Below are positions 1 through 7,289 of a stretch of 36,589 nucleotides of DNA, piece after piece; position 1 is the stretch's first letter, and each line of letters begins with the position of its first letter. The notes under the pieces are model-generated. The model ran no database searches. It saw nothing but the letters and a program-made list of their open reading frames with translations, and was not told where the DNA came from. The position numbers were made by a program, and so were the translations under genes. This DNA comes from Desulfovibrio sp. (GTDB lineage: Bacteria; Desulfobacterota; Desulfovibrionia; Desulfovibrionales; Desulfovibrionaceae): positions 1 to 36,589 of the forward strand of contig JAITRF010000066.1 in the NCBI GenBank assembly GCA_031288535.1, given 5' to 3'.

Positions 1-115
1 TGACAGGATGTCACGCCGAAATGCGAAGCATTTCGAGCGGCAAGGCGAAACAGCGCTTGCGCCGCAGCCGCCAAATCAAAACTGCATGGATGCAGTTTTG
101 ATTTGAAATTCGAAT
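1..115 (+). repeat. Family A multi-hairpin repeat, copy 1 (cut by window edge)
   Basis: The segment holds in succession a short palindrome (TGACAGGATGTCA), CGAAATGCGAAGCATTTCG, an imperfect GC-rich hairpin around 39-72, and a perfect 16-bp stem at 72-105 (CAAATCAAAACTGCAT pairs with its complement across GG). It ends in the small palindrome ATTCGAAT. The same order recurs at 351-517, 6986-7101, 27754-27922 and 30694-30860. The first hairpin of the full element lies outside the window here. Confidence 0.9.
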
Positions 116-290
116 TATACCCTGACGCAAACGCTCCGGGCGGCCTGCCGAGGCTTCAAAAAACCGACGCCTCGCCGGCGTGATTGCTATTTTATCTTAT
201 TATTACAGTATATTATATCTATGGAACGTTTATTGCTACCAAGGCTTGCGCCCATCCGGTAAATTTTACCCTGTTCCGCCAGGGCGGCAA
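116..290. other. Intergenic, no gene recognised
   Basis: No convincing gene is visible. An AT-rich patch at about 183-235 could hold a promoter: a TTGCTA-like box at 184 and TATATT near 209, with about 19 bp between them. Both boxes are weak matches, so no promoter is claimed. A short open frame starting here runs into the repeats and is not credible. Confidence 0.5.
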
Positions 291-350
291 ACGGGCGCGG
301 GCGGGCTTCGCCCGCCGTCAGGCAAGCATTTCAAGCGTAAGATGCTCTAA
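291..350 (+). repeat. Family B palindromic repeat, upstream of family A copy 2
   Basis: It contains a hairpin GGCGGGC-TTC-GCCCGCC followed by TCAGGCAAGCATTTCAAGCG and TAAGATGCTCT. The same succession occurs at 19752-19800 inside a lipoprotein gene and, more diverged, at 1881-1950 and 12881-12926. It abuts family A copy 2 directly. Confidence 0.75.
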
Positions 351-517
351 TTCCATTTTCAGATCGAAAATGTCCTCATTTTTGATCTGAAAATGGAAAG
401 CGTGACAGGATGTCACGCCGAAATGCGAAGTATTTCGAGCGACAAGGCGAAACAGCGCTTGCGCCGCAGTCGCCAAATCAAAACTGCATGGATGCAGTTT
501 TGATTTGAAATTCGAAT
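351..517 (+). repeat. Family A multi-hairpin repeat, copy 2 (complete)
   Basis: This is the full element: a long hairpin at 351-398 (TTCCATTTTCAGATC arm), GCGTGACAGGATGTCACGC at about 399-417, a CGAAATGCGAAG-type hairpin (one arm base changed, TATTTCG), the GC-rich imperfect hairpin, the CAAATCAAAACTGCAT stem, and a terminal ATTCGAAT. It lies upstream of flgB and can fold on both strands, so a terminator role for an upstream gene is possible. Confidence 0.9.
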
Positions 518-554
518 AAAGACAAAACCTTCAGCCGACGCCACTTTGCCCTCT

Positions 555-600
555 GTCGGCCGCAATCTGGCGTCAAGCGTAAAATGCCCAACCGCCATGG
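555..600 (+). repeat. Diverged family B tail just before flgB
   Basis: The stretch GTCAAGCGTAAAATGC, preceded by CGGCCGCAATCT, resembles the GCAATCTCAAGCGCAAAATG tail of family B seen before fliF and hisS. It ends directly at the ribosome binding site of flgB. The match is partial. Confidence 0.45.
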
Positions 601-610
601 AGGATTGCCA

Positions 611-1021
611 ATGAAAAGCCTCTTTGACCCGAGCGTCGGATTGATGAGCAAAGTGCTGGACATGCAGCTTGAGCGTCAGAACGTCGTCAGCAGCAATATG
701 GCGAACATCAAGACGCCCGGATACAAAGCGCGCAAGCTGACGTTCGAAGACGATCTGCAGGCGGCGCTCGGCCTCGGCGTAAAAGGCAGGCTGAACCGCA
801 CCGACCCCAGGCACATGCCCGCCGTTTTCTCGCCGGAAACCTTCGGCGCGGAATGGGAAAAGGCTTTCAAGCCGCGCATCATACACGGAGAGGACCGGGT
901 GGACCTGGACAAGGAAATGGCCGTGATGGCCAAGACCAATCTCCACTATACGGCCGTGGCCACGGTCATCCGCAGCAAGTTTGAAGGCCTCAAACAAATA
1001 ATCGTGGAAGGACAAAAATAA
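611..1021 (+). CDS. flgB: Flagellar basal-body rod protein FlgB
   Basis: Proximal rod protein of the flagellar basal body, acting in the periplasm between the MS ring and the distal rod. The N-terminal segment carries the rod/hook family signature (residues about 20-40, QNVVSSNMANIKTPGYKARK), and the C-terminus ends in the helix typical of axial proteins. Length is 136 aa, normal for FlgB. I chose ATG 611 because GGAGG lies 8-12 bases upstream; an ATG at 584 adds nine residues without a better site. The stop shares one base with the flgC start, so the two are translationally coupled. It heads the flgB-fliI operon. Confidence 0.93.
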   Translation: MKSLFDPSVGLMSKVLDMQLERQNVVSSNMANIKTPGYKARKLTFEDDLQAALGLGVKGRLNRTDPRHMPAVFSPETFGAEWEKAFKPRIIHGEDRVDLDKEMAVMAKTNLHYTAVATVIRSKFEGLKQIIVEGQK

Positions 1022-1458
1022 TGGACTTCATCACCGCCCTGGATATGGGCGCTTCCGCCTTGAGCGCCGAGCGCACCCATATCAACATTATTTCCATGAA
1101 TCTGGCCAACGTCAAAACGACCCGCACGGCCAACGGCGGTCCTTACCGCCGGCGCAGCGTGGTGCTGGAAGCCACCCCTCTGGACGCGGATTTCAAGACC
1201 CAGATGCGCGGCGCCCTGGACAAGGAACTGCGCGGGGTGCGCGTCCAGGCCATTCCCGTCGATCAGCGGCCCCACAAGATGGTCTATGAACCCGGCCATC
1301 CCGACGCCAACCCGGACGGCTACGTGGCTTATCCGGACATCAACGTGGTGGAGGAAATGGCGGCCCTCATGACGGCCCAGCGCGGCTACGAGGCCAATGT
1401 GAGCAGCGTGGACACCATCAAGCAGATGTATACCAAGGCTCTTGAAATCAGCAGGTAA
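1021..1458 (+). CDS. flgC: Flagellar basal-body rod protein FlgC
   Basis: Second proximal rod protein, exported by the flagellar type III system and assembled next to FlgB. The N-terminal rod motif (residues about 8-35, with SALSAERTHINIISMNLANV) and the C-terminal motif VNVVEEMAALMTAQRGYEAN-like region near residues 105-125 are diagnostic of FlgC/FlgG-type axial proteins. At 145 aa it has the usual length. It begins on the last base of flgB and is followed after 11 bp by fliE. Confidence 0.94.
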   Translation: MDFITALDMGASALSAERTHINIISMNLANVKTTRTANGGPYRRRSVVLEATPLDADFKTQMRGALDKELRGVRVQAIPVDQRPHKMVYEPGHPDANPDGYVAYPDINVVEEMAALMTAQRGYEANVSSVDTIKQMYTKALEISR

Positions 1459-1469
1459 CGGAGGGCGGC

Positions 1470-1799
1470 ATGAGCATTCAAACCGTGGGTCTTAAAGCCT
1501 ACAACGCGGCCCTGAAGAATTTCGCCGCGGCGGAAAGGCGGGCGAAGAGCGCGGCCCTGCCGGCCGAGGCGCCCAAAGTCAACGAGTTTTCCAACGTTCT
1601 GCGCGATTCCCTGAAAAAGGTGAACGATCTGCAAGTGGAACGCTCGAATATGGTCACCTCCTTTGCCGCGGGAGAAAACCAGAACGTGCACGAACTGATG
1701 ATTTCCCTGCAAAAGGCGAGTCTGGCCATGAACATGACGGCCGCCGTGCGCAACAAGGTCATGGAGGCCTATAAGGAACTGAGCAGGATGCAGTTCTAG
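1470..1799 (+). CDS. fliE: Flagellar hook-basal body complex protein FliE
   Basis: Adapter that joins the MS ring (FliF) to the rod. It is a small helical protein of 109 aa whose C-terminal half carries the family signature (residues about 65-105: NVHELMISLQKASLAMNMTA, then VRNKVMEAYKELSRMQF). The start ATG is preceded by GGAGGG at a good distance. It lies between flgC and fliF as in other Desulfovibrio-like operons, but 218 bp of repeat-rich sequence separates it from fliF. Confidence 0.93.
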   Translation: MSIQTVGLKAYNAALKNFAAAERRAKSAALPAEAPKVNEFSNVLRDSLKKVNDLQVERSNMVTSFAAGENQNVHELMISLQKASLAMNMTAAVRNKVMEAYKELSRMQF

Positions 1800-1839
1800 T
1801 ACGCCGCTTGATCTGCATTTTTAAGCGAGACATGGTATT

Positions 1840-1880
1840 AGAGCATTTGTCATTGAAAGTATCTTTCCGATAAATGCTCT
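1840..1880. repeat. Inverted repeat AGAGCATTT...AAATGCTCT
   Basis: Two 9-base arms pair across a 23-base spacer in the fliE-fliF gap. The arm sequence AGAGCATTT is the complement of the AAATGCTCT seen at family B ends, so this is probably part of the same repeat family. It is not followed by a T-run, so it is not a classical terminator. Confidence 0.6.
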
Positions 1881-2012
1881 GCGGGATTGGCGCAGGTGGG
1901 CTGCGCCCGCCGTCAAGCGACAATCTCAAGCGCAAAATGCTATAGAGCGGTTCGACGAAAATGCATATTGAACAGCCAAGCGGCAATCTCAAGCGCAAAA
2001 TGTCATAAGGAG
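1881..2012 (+). repeat. Two tandem family B tails before fliF
   Basis: The segment 1891-1945 has a degenerate hairpin (GGTGGGCTGCGCCCGCC), then GCGACAATCTCAAGCGCAAA and ATGCT. A second tail at 1979-2003 repeats GCGGCAATCTCAAGCGCAAA and ATGTC. The second copy runs straight into the AAGGAG ribosome binding site of fliF, so the repeat forms the 5' leader of the fliF start. Confidence 0.75.
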
Positions 2013-2017
2013 CAGCC

Positions 2018-3652
2018 ATGCCGCCCATTTTTTCCACAGCCAAAAACCGCATCGTTTCTTTCTGGTCCGGAATAAACCTGACGCAACGCGTCTTTATAGG
2101 CGGTCTGGCCGCCTTGTCCGTCGCCATTTTTCTCGCCATGCTGGTCTGGCTCAGCCGTTCCGAGTACGGGGCGCTGTACTCCAACCTCACCCCCCAGGAC
2201 GCCGCGGCCGTGATCAAGGTTCTGGAAGGCAAGAACATAAGCTACAGGATTGAACAGGACGGAGCGGCCATCCTGGTGCCCAGGGAGAACGTCCATTCCC
2301 TGCGCATCGAGATCGCCGGAGAGAAGCTTTTGACCGGACAGGGCGTGGGCTTTGAGATCTTTGACGACGTCAAGGTCGGCCAGACGGATTTCGTGCAGAA
2401 GCTCTCCTACCGCCGCGCCCTTGAGGGGGAACTGGCGCGCACCATAAGCGAGTTCCCCGGAGTGGAAAGCGCGCGGGTGCACCTGGTCATCCCCAGCCGC
2501 AGCCTGTTCATCGAAGAACAGCAGCCTCCGTCGGCGGCGGTGCTTCTCAAGCTTTCCGGCGGGAGGAAAATCGAGCCCAGGGACATCGAAGCCCTGGTGA
2601 ACCTTGTGACCATGTCCGTGCAGGGTCTGGACAGGAGCAGGGTTTCCATAGCCGACACCAACGGCAAGGTCCTGCACCAGCCGGACGAGGACGGCCCGCT
2701 GAACGGCCTGACCCGCACCCAGCACGACTACAAGATAAGCACCCAGCAGAACCTGGAGCGCCGCATAGAAGAAATGCTCATGCCCGTGGTGGGGGCGGGG
2801 CATGTCGTGGCGCGGGTGAACGCGGAACTGGACTTCAGCCAGAAAACCATCCGCCGCGAACTCTATGACCCGGAAAAAACCGTGGTCATCTCGGAGATAC
2901 GCAGGGAGACGAGCACCCAGGGCCGGGCGGCCATCGAAGGCGGGGTGCCGGATCCGAACTTCAGGGGCGACGGGCCCTCGGGAACGGTATCCAACCAGAA
3001 CTCCAGCAGCGAAGACCGGACGACCAACTACAGCGTGAACAAGGAAGAACAGAACATAGTCACCAGCGTGGGCGGGATAGAGCGCCTGAGCGTGGCGGTG
3101 ATAGTGGACGGGACGTATGAGAAGAAAGAAGACGGGAAAAGCGTCTTCGTGCCCAGAAACGACGAGGAACTGGAGCGCATCCGCCAGCTTGTGGCCAATG
3201 CCGTGGGCTACAGCGCGGCCAGGGGAGACACGATCGAGGTCAGCAACATAGCCTTTCAGGGCGTGGAAATAGACGCCCCCCAAGGGGTAGCCGCGCTTGT
3301 CGCCGATTACGCCATGCGCTTCGGCAAGCCCATGCTCAACGCCTTTCTGACCTTTCTCTTCCTGGTGCTGGTCGTGCGCCCGATCATCCTGGCCCTGATC
3401 CGGCCCAAGGTGGAAGGCAAGATGATCGAAGGACTGGAAGGACTGCCGGCGCCGGAAGAGCGTTTCGCGCTCATGGACGACGATGACGAGGCCGTGGCCG
3501 CTACCGCCATGCTGGAGAAGCTTGAAGACATCAAGGTCCACGCCTTGCAGCTCAGCGAACAAAATATGGACCAGGCCATCGGCATCATCAGAAGCTGGCT
3601 CAAGGACGGCAGCCGCTCCGCCCCGAGCCTCGCGCCGGCGAAGGCCGCCTGA
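2018..3652 (+). CDS. fliF: Flagellar MS-ring protein FliF
   Basis: Inner-membrane protein whose multimer forms the MS ring, the base of the flagellum and housing for the export gate. The 544-aa protein has an N-terminal transmembrane helix (residues about 25-47), a YscJ/FliF periplasmic domain (about 50-225), the FliF C-terminal domain with a flexible Ser/Asn-rich loop, a second transmembrane helix (about 437-460) and a cytoplasmic tail that binds FliG. Near the C-terminus the tail QAIGIIRSWLKDG is the FliG-binding motif. AAGGAG precedes the ATG. Length and architecture are normal. Confidence 0.95.
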   Translation: MPPIFSTAKNRIVSFWSGINLTQRVFIGGLAALSVAIFLAMLVWLSRSEYGALYSNLTPQDAAAVIKVLEGKNISYRIEQDGAAILVPRENVHSLRIEIAGEKLLTGQGVGFEIFDDVKVGQTDFVQKLSYRRALEGELARTISEFPGVESARVHLVIPSRSLFIEEQQPPSAAVLLKLSGGRKIEPRDIEALVNLVTMSVQGLDRSRVSIADTNGKVLHQPDEDGPLNGLTRTQHDYKISTQQNLERRIEEMLMPVVGAGHVVARVNAELDFSQKTIRRELYDPEKTVVISEIRRETSTQGRAAIEGGVPDPNFRGDGPSGTVSNQNSSSEDRTTNYSVNKEEQNIVTSVGGIERLSVAVIVDGTYEKKEDGKSVFVPRNDEELERIRQLVANAVGYSAARGDTIEVSNIAFQGVEIDAPQGVAALVADYAMRFGKPMLNAFLTFLFLVLVVRPIILALIRPKVEGKMIEGLEGLPAPEERFALMDDDDEAVAATAMLEKLEDIKVHALQLSEQNMDQAIGIIRSWLKDGSRSAPSLAPAKAA

Positions 3653-3932
3653 TGCCGGGCCGGGAAGCGGCGTCGGCTGAAGGCTTTGCCTTCAGCCCGC
3701 CGCGAAGGCGCGGACGGCAGCGACCGCCGCCGGAAGCGCCGAAGCGGGCGTGCCTTTCCGCGTTCAAAGCCGTTTGAACGCGCACGGGCGGAGCCGGCCT
3801 TGCCTTGAGACGGCCTTTGGAATAAGGTGAAGACGGTTTTTTTCAACTTTGCGGGACCGGCTTGGAGTGTCCCGCTGGCGCCCGCCCTGAAGCGGGCGTC
3901 CCAAGTACGACAAGCTTTCGGGAACGCGAGAT
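3653..3932. other. fliF-fliG spacer with four successive hairpins
   Basis: This 280-bp gap inside the operon holds no ORF I trust. It contains four inverted repeats: GGCTGAAGGC-TTT-GCCTTCAGCC (3675-3697), CGCGTTCAAA-4-TTTGAACGCG (3759-3782), GCGGGAC...GTCCCGC (3851-3875) and CGCCCGC-6-GCGGGCG (3879-3898). None has the position of a family A copy. They may be degenerate repeats or RNA elements that adjust the fliF:fliG ratio. Confidence 0.75.
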
Positions 3933-4946
3933 ATGGCCGCTGACACGCAGGTTTCCGCTGAAGGCGCGAAAAAAACCGCCGTCCTGCTCCTCACTCTGGG
4001 CGAACAATTCGCGGCCGAGATCTTCAAGCGCATGGGGCGCGACGAGCTGGCCGCCGTTTCCAAGGCCATGCTCCAGTTGGACACGGTGCCCAAGGAGCTG
4101 GTCGAGGACGTGCTGCGCGAATATTACCATTCCCTGGTAACGGGACGGGAAATGATCCGGGGCGGGCAGGACGCGGTCAAACGCCTGCTCCTGCCCAACG
4201 TGGACAGCGAAACTGCCAAGTATGTCAGCGATATTCTTGAGCTGGACACCGGCCCGGTCCCCTTCAAGGGCATCGGCCGGGTATCCACGAAGATTCTCGC
4301 CCAGATCCTGCGCAACGAGCATCCGCAGACCCTGGCCCTGATCCTCGGCAATCTCCCCTCGGATCAGGCGGCGGACCTTCTTACCAAGCTGCCGGTAGGC
4401 GTACGGGCGGAAATTCTCATGCGTCTGGCCAACCTGGAGTCCGTGCCGGAAGAAATGCTGCTGGCCGTGGACAGGGTTCTGGAAAGCCAGCTCATCGCCA
4501 TGGGCGGCAAGGAGGGCAAAAAGGTGGGCGGCATCAATTCCGTGGCCGAGATTCTCAATGCCGTGGACCGGGCGACGGAAGAAGAGGTGCTGGCGGAGAT
4601 CGAAGAGCAGTCCACCTCCATGGCCGAGGAAATCCGCAATCTCATGTTCGTGTTCGAAGACGTCAAAACCCTGGAAGACCGCGCCATCCGCGAGATACTA
4701 AAGGAAATCTCCAACGAGGACCTGACCATGGCCCTGCGCGGGGCAAGCGAGGACATGAAGAAGCTCTTCTTCAAGAACATGTCCGAGCGCGCCGGCAACA
4801 TGATCCGCGAAGACCTGGAGATCATGGGTCCGACCAGACTTTCCGACGTGGAAGCCGCCCAGCAGAACATAGTGCGGGTGGTGCGCAAGCTGGAGGGCGA
4901 GGGACGCATCATGATCAGCCGGGGCGGAGGCGACGTCTTTGTCTGA
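3933..4946 (+). CDS. fliG: Flagellar motor switch protein FliG
   Basis: Switch-complex protein on the cytoplasmic face of the MS ring that takes torque from the stator and sets rotation direction. The 337-aa sequence shows the N-terminal FliF-binding domain, the middle domain with EHPQTLALILGNL (about residues 129-141) and the C-terminal torque domain with charged helix residues (VFEDVKTLEDRAIREILKEI region near 240-260). Length is typical. The start codon has only a weak ribosome site, so coupling to fliF is broken by the hairpin spacer. Its last codons overlap the fliH start. Confidence 0.95.
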   Translation: MAADTQVSAEGAKKTAVLLLTLGEQFAAEIFKRMGRDELAAVSKAMLQLDTVPKELVEDVLREYYHSLVTGREMIRGGQDAVKRLLLPNVDSETAKYVSDILELDTGPVPFKGIGRVSTKILAQILRNEHPQTLALILGNLPSDQAADLLTKLPVGVRAEILMRLANLESVPEEMLLAVDRVLESQLIAMGGKEGKKVGGINSVAEILNAVDRATEEEVLAEIEEQSTSMAEEIRNLMFVFEDVKTLEDRAIREILKEISNEDLTMALRGASEDMKKLFFKNMSERAGNMIREDLEIMGPTRLSDVEAAQQNIVRVVRKLEGEGRIMISRGGGDVFV

Positions 4947-5661
4947 ACAGAGTAAAGACCCGACCGCCTGGGGCACGATTTTTTTGAACGGCTCGGAACG
5001 CAGCCTGGCCGGGCTTGAGGGCGCGCGCAAAACCTCCTGGAATGAGAAGGACGAGGCCGAATACCTGGAGCGGGTGCGGCGCAAGGCCGAAAACATGGCC
5101 GCCGGGGTCGTGGCTCGGGCCAGGGACGAGGCCGGCGGGATCCGGGAACAGGCGCGGCAGGAAGGCTACGCGAAGGGCCTGGATGAGGCGAAGGCCGAAC
5201 TGGAGAGCCTGCGCGCCGGCATGGCGGAGTCCGTCGCCGCGCTTTTAAGCGCCATCGAAGGCCAGTGCTCGCATATCTTCGACCGCTGGCGCGAAGACCT
5301 GGCCGGGGTGGCGAAACTTGCGGTCGAGCGCGTCACCGCGGTCGAGCTTTCGGAAAAACGCGCCCAAAGTCTCAAGGCCTTGCTCGAGGCAGCCGTGGCG
5401 ATCCTGGAAAACCGCCGCGAACTCGTCATCCGCGTCAATGCGGAAGACGAACCCGCCCTCTCCGACATCCTGAACCTGACCAAGGAGCTTTTCCCGGACG
5501 TCAAATCCTGGCGCGTGCGCTCCGACGCCTCCATCTCCCCCGGCGGGATTCTTGTGGAAAGCGAATCTTCCCTGGCCGACGGGCGGATGGAAAAGCGCGT
5601 CGCGGCCGTCGAGGAGGTCCTGAAACATCTCTCTCTCGCAGACGACCCGGATGAGCCTTAA
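4939..5661 (+). CDS. fliH: Flagellar assembly protein FliH
   Basis: Regulator of the FliI ATPase that links it to the C ring and escorts export substrates. The 240-aa protein has a long, charged, helical N-terminal half (residues about 30-110, Ala/Glu/Arg rich with RQEGYAKGLDEAKAELE) and the FliH/YscL C-terminal domain ending with a SPGGILVES motif. It starts at TTG, which overlaps the end of fliG; GGAGG lies about 8 bases upstream, supporting this unusual start. Its end overlaps the fliI start by 11 bases. Confidence 0.9.
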   Translation: MSEQSKDPTAWGTIFLNGSERSLAGLEGARKTSWNEKDEAEYLERVRRKAENMAAGVVARARDEAGGIREQARQEGYAKGLDEAKAELESLRAGMAESVAALLSAIEGQCSHIFDRWREDLAGVAKLAVERVTAVELSEKRAQSLKALLEAAVAILENRRELVIRVNAEDEPALSDILNLTKELFPDVKSWRVRSDASISPGGILVESESSLADGRMEKRVAAVEEVLKHLSLADDPDEP

Positions 5662-6985
5662 TCCCAAAAGCGCCCGGCGCGTTCTGTCCGACCTGCGGCC
5701 CGTGGCCACGTACGGCAAGGTTACGGGCATAGTGGGGCTGGTGGCCGAGGGCAGGGGGATCAGGGCGCCTCTGGGGTCTTTGTGCCATATTTTGCCAGGG
5801 GCTTCCGGGGCCGGGGAAGGCGGGGAAGAGGATCGCGTCCCCGTGGAGGTGGTGGGGTTCAGAAACGAGGCCACCCTTTTTATGCCCTACGGGGACTTGC
5901 GCGGGGTGGAGCCGGGAAGCCTGGTGCGCAATTCCAGCCGTCCGCCTCTTATGCCGGCGGGTCCGGAAATGCTCGGCCGGGCCTTTGACGCCTTCGGGAC
6001 GCCCCTGAACGGGGATCCGGGGGTCAGCCTGCCGGATCTGGTCCCCCTGTTTGCCGATCCCCCCCCTCCCCTGACCCGCCCGCGCATCGAATCCGCCCTG
6101 GATGTGGGGGTTAGGGCGGTCAACGCCCTGCTCACCCTGGGCAAAGGGCAGCGGGTGGGGATCATGTCCGGGTCCGGGGTGGGCAAGTCCACGCTCATGG
6201 GCATGATGGCGCGCTACACCAGGGCGGACGTGAACGTCATCGGCCTGGTGGGGGAACGCGGACGCGAAGTGCGTGAATTTATTGAAAAAGACCTGGGGCC
6301 TGAGGGCATGGCCCGCTCGGTGCTGGTCGTCGCCACCTCCGACCAGTCTCCGTTGATCCGCATGCGCGCGGCCTATGCGGCCACGGCCGTTGCGGAATAC
6401 TTCCGGGACCGGGGGCAGGACGTGCTCTTCATGATGGATTCCGTGACCCGCTTTGCCATGGCCTCCAGGGAGATAGGTCTGGCCGTCGGCGAACCCCCGA
6501 CCACCAAGGGCTATACCCCCTCGGTTTTCGCCCAGCTCCCCAAGTTGCTGGAACGCGCGGGACGCAGCGATCGCGGAACGATCACCGGCATATATACCGT
6601 GCTGGTGGACGGGGACGACTTTACCGAACCGATCGCGGACGCAGTCCGCTCCATCCTCGACGGCCACCTGGTGCTCACGCGGGAGCTGGCGGACGAGGGA
6701 CATTTCCCGGCCATAGACGTTCTGCGCAGCATAAGCCGGCTGCGTACGGACGTTGTTTCACGTGAAACAACGGACAACGGGCGCATTGTCATTTCCCGCC
6801 TTGCGGCATATAAGCGCGTGGAGGACATGATCAACATCGGGGCTTACGCCCCCGGCTCCAACCCGGAAATCGACAAGGCCATAGCCGCGCTTGCCCCGAC
6901 CAACGCCTTTCTGCGCCAGGACGTAGGGGAATCCTGCTCCCTGGAGGAAAGCTTCAGGCTCCTCGGCGACTTGGCCGCGCTGTAA
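5651..6985 (+). CDS. fliI: Flagellum-specific ATPase FliI
   Basis: ATPase of the flagellar type III export apparatus, related to the F1 beta subunit, forming a cytoplasmic hexamer. A Walker A motif GSGVGKST is at about residues 174-181, a Walker B-like VLFMMDSVTRFA near 257-268, and the family motif ASREIGLAVGEPPTTKGYTP follows. The 444-aa length is normal. A perfect parS-like palindrome is embedded at 6754-6769 and is translated there as VSRET near residue 370. The stop codon abuts family A repeat copy 3, and no fliJ follows. Confidence 0.96.
   Translation: MSLNPKSARRVLSDLRPVATYGKVTGIVGLVAEGRGIRAPLGSLCHILPGASGAGEGGEEDRVPVEVVGFRNEATLFMPYGDLRGVEPGSLVRNSSRPPLMPAGPEMLGRAFDAFGTPLNGDPGVSLPDLVPLFADPPPPLTRPRIESALDVGVRAVNALLTLGKGQRVGIMSGSGVGKSTLMGMMARYTRADVNVIGLVGERGREVREFIEKDLGPEGMARSVLVVATSDQSPLIRMRAAYAATAVAEYFRDRGQDVLFMMDSVTRFAMASREIGLAVGEPPTTKGYTPSVFAQLPKLLERAGRSDRGTITGIYTVLVDGDDFTEPIADAVRSILDGHLVLTRELADEGHFPAIDVLRSISRLRTDVVSRETTDNGRIVISRLAAYKRVEDMINIGAYAPGSNPEIDKAIAALAPTNAFLRQDVGESCSLEESFRLLGDLAAL
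6754..6769. promoter_or_regulatory. parS-type ParB-binding site inside fliI
   Basis: The 16 bases TGTTTCACGTGAAACA match the widely conserved bacterial chromosomal parS consensus at every position and form a perfect palindrome. The flanking bases extend symmetry by one (T...A). ParB binds such sites, usually close to the replication origin, to organise and segregate origins. I saw no second perfect copy in the window and no parA/parB here. Binding itself is inferred from the sequence match. Confidence 0.85.
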
Positions 6986-7101
6986 TTCCATTTTCAAATC
7001 AAAAATGTCCTCATTTTTGATCTGAAAATGGAAAGCGTGACAGGATGTCACGCCGAAATGCGAGGCATTTCGAGCGGCAAGGCGAAACAGAGCTTGCGCC
7101 G
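6986..7101 (+). repeat. Family A multi-hairpin repeat, copy 3 (3' truncated)
   Basis: It starts on the base after the fliI stop with the long hairpin TTCCATTTTCAAATCAAAAA / its partner (6986-7033), then GCGTGACAGGATGTCACGC, then CGAAATGCGAGGCATTTCG (one arm base changed). The element breaks off within the GC-rich hairpin at GCTTGCGCCG and lacks the CAAATCAAAACTGCAT stem. The long hairpin right after the stop is a plausible terminator for the flagellar operon. Confidence 0.88.
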
Positions 7102-7282
7102 TTAAACGGCAATCTTAGGAAACACTGATTTATTTTTGAGATGGCTTTGCCTCCTATACACCCAATAGATATTTCAACGAGTTACTATCGAGGGGGTCCG
7201 GGGGAAATCATTTCCCCCAGCGGGGTTTGGGGCGGAGCCCCAATTAATCAGCGCTTCCCTTAAGCGCAAAATGTTATAAGGA
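7102..7282 (+). repeat. Family B tail before hisS, split by a MITE
   Basis: The left part (7107-7117, GGCAATCTTA) and the right part (7260-7282, TTAAGCGCAAAATGTTATAA) together reconstruct the same tail that precedes fliF (GGCAATCTCAAGCGCAAAAT). The insertion at 7118-7259 separates them, with TTA duplicated on each side. The right part carries the AAGGAA ribosome site of hisS. Confidence 0.75.
7118..7259. mobile_element. MITE-like element, 142 bp
   Basis: The ends are imperfect inverted repeats: GGAAACACTGATT on the left and AATCAGCGCTTCCC on the right (about 10 of 12 inner positions pair). TTA flanks both ends as a 3-bp target duplication. The inside has two hairpins, GGGGGAAATCATTTCCCCC and TGGGGCGGAGCCCCA, and no ORF. 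A 3-bp TNA duplication is known for part of the IS5 superfamily, so a non-autonomous relative is possible, but the family is not proven. Confidence 0.65.
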
Positions 7283-7289
7283 ATTTTTG

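Noticed and set aside
510..545. Possible sigma-28 promoter TAAAGACA...GCCGACGC upstream of flgB
   Set aside because: The two halves resemble the consensus, but the gap is 9 rather than 11 bases and the second half is only partly right.
518..610. Sigma-54 promoter for the flagellar operon
   Set aside because: No GG-N10-GC pair of the TGGCACG/TTGCT type was found at correct spacing.
413..1015. Open frame antisense to flgB ending in NQNCIHAVLIWRLRRKRCFA
   Set aside because: The C-terminal part is a translation of family A repeat, seen again at 27573-27857. It is a repeat artefact, not a protein.
2003..3562. Long open frame (519 codons) antisense to fliF, and a similar one (599 codons) antisense to lolA/MMPL at 14898-16697
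   Set aside because: Both lie opposite clear genes and resemble no family; composition is that of a GC-rich shadow.
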